NCBI GenBank assembly: GCA_025355225.1
Contig: JANYAB010000800.1
Coordinates: forward strand, 1-6,388
Length of the DNA: 6,388 bases
Reading direction: 5' to 3'
Source of the DNA: Bacteroidota bacterium
GTDB taxonomy: Bacteria; Bacteroidota; Bacteroidia; Sphingobacteriales; Sphingobacteriaceae
Shown here: one piece after another, positions 6,239 through 6,388 of the stretch
How the letters are laid out: every line of letters begins with the position of its first letter
How positions within the stretch are numbered: position 1 is the first letter of the stretch
Position numbers and translations under genes: made by a program
The notes under the pieces: model-generated
The model's input: the letters and a program-made list of their open reading frames with translations, nothing else
The model's database searches: none
Told to the model about the DNA's origin: nothing

Positions 6239-6388
6239 TTAAAACAGCCCTTCAATACTCTCGTAGTTACCTTTTTGAAATTGTAAAAAACCCACGTGAT
6301 AAAGCGATGAGGGATTTTGTTTGATCTTTTTTTCGTTTAAAACCTTGCCGATCATCAGCATGTGGTAACCCATTTTTTTATGATCAAT
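6239..6388 (-). CDS. C-terminal fragment of an unidentified protein (faint flavin-reductase-like resemblance), continuing beyond the right edge
   Basis: On the minus strand the frame is open from the window edge (6388) for 49 codons to TAA at 6241-6239. The peptide includes YHMLMIGKVLNEKK, then SSLYHVGFLQFQKGNYESIE. The pattern H-x-L-x-I-G-x-V, a charged stretch, then L-Y-H-x-G and a tyrosine loosely resembles the end of flavin reductase/FMN-binding split-barrel domains (H-x-L-F-I-G-E-V...Y-x-x-G-x-Y). This is a weak, recall-based match. The absence of stops, the protein-like composition and the placement of its stop just 21 bases from the ABC transporter stop support a real convergent gene. 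The N-terminus lies outside the window, so length and start are unknown. Confidence 0.6.
   Translation of the reverse strand: MDHKKMGYHMLMIGKVLNEKKIKQNPSSLYHVGFLQFQKGNYESIEGLF

Overview
The window looks like chromosomal DNA of a Bacteroidota bacterium, most likely from the Sphingobacteriaceae (Mucilaginibacter/Pedobacter-like). This is an inference. It rests on the lack of Shine-Dalgarno sequences before clear start codons, the A+T-leaning composition, the style of the heptosyltransferase and glycosyltransferase proteins, and an AT-rich palindromic intergenic element of a kind I associate with that group. No rRNA, tRNA, CRISPR array, transposase or phage gene is visible.

Region 1 (1-1931, + strand) is a sugar-acid metabolism pair. 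It holds the C-terminal two thirds of an IlvD/Edd-family dehydratase of the L-arabonate/sugar-acid type, cut by the left edge. Twelve bases later comes a complete NAD(P)-dependent short-chain dehydrogenase/reductase. Together they fit an oxidative, non-phosphorylating sugar pathway: a sugar or deoxy-keto acid dehydrogenase next to a dehydratase that makes 2-keto-3-deoxy sugar acids. The exact substrate cannot be read from the sequence.

Region 2 (1931-2129) is intergenic and is dominated by a 103-base imperfect palindrome with arms of about 32 nt. It starts on the last base of the dehydrogenase stop codon and carries GAATT units phased every 8-9 bases. It has no T-tract and looks more like an interspersed palindromic element than an intrinsic terminator.

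Region 3 (2130-6217, + strand) is a three-gene cell-surface glycan group: a GT4-type glycosyltransferase, a GT9 (ADP-heptose:LPS heptosyltransferase-like) glycosyltransferase, and a fused TMD-NBD ABC exporter resembling lipid-linked oligosaccharide/lipid A flippases (PglK/MsbA type). The likely logic is sugar addition to a lipid-linked glycan at the cytoplasmic face followed by ATP-driven flipping. The gaps are 174 and 62 bases, so co-transcription is plausible but not proven. The ABC gene apparently uses a TTG start.

Region 4 (6239-6388, - strand) is the C-terminal 49 codons of a convergent gene that continues beyond the right edge. It faintly resembles a flavin-reductase-like split-barrel protein.

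I see no convincing evidence of a new multi-gene system. The most notable unexplained element is the palindrome at 1931-2033.
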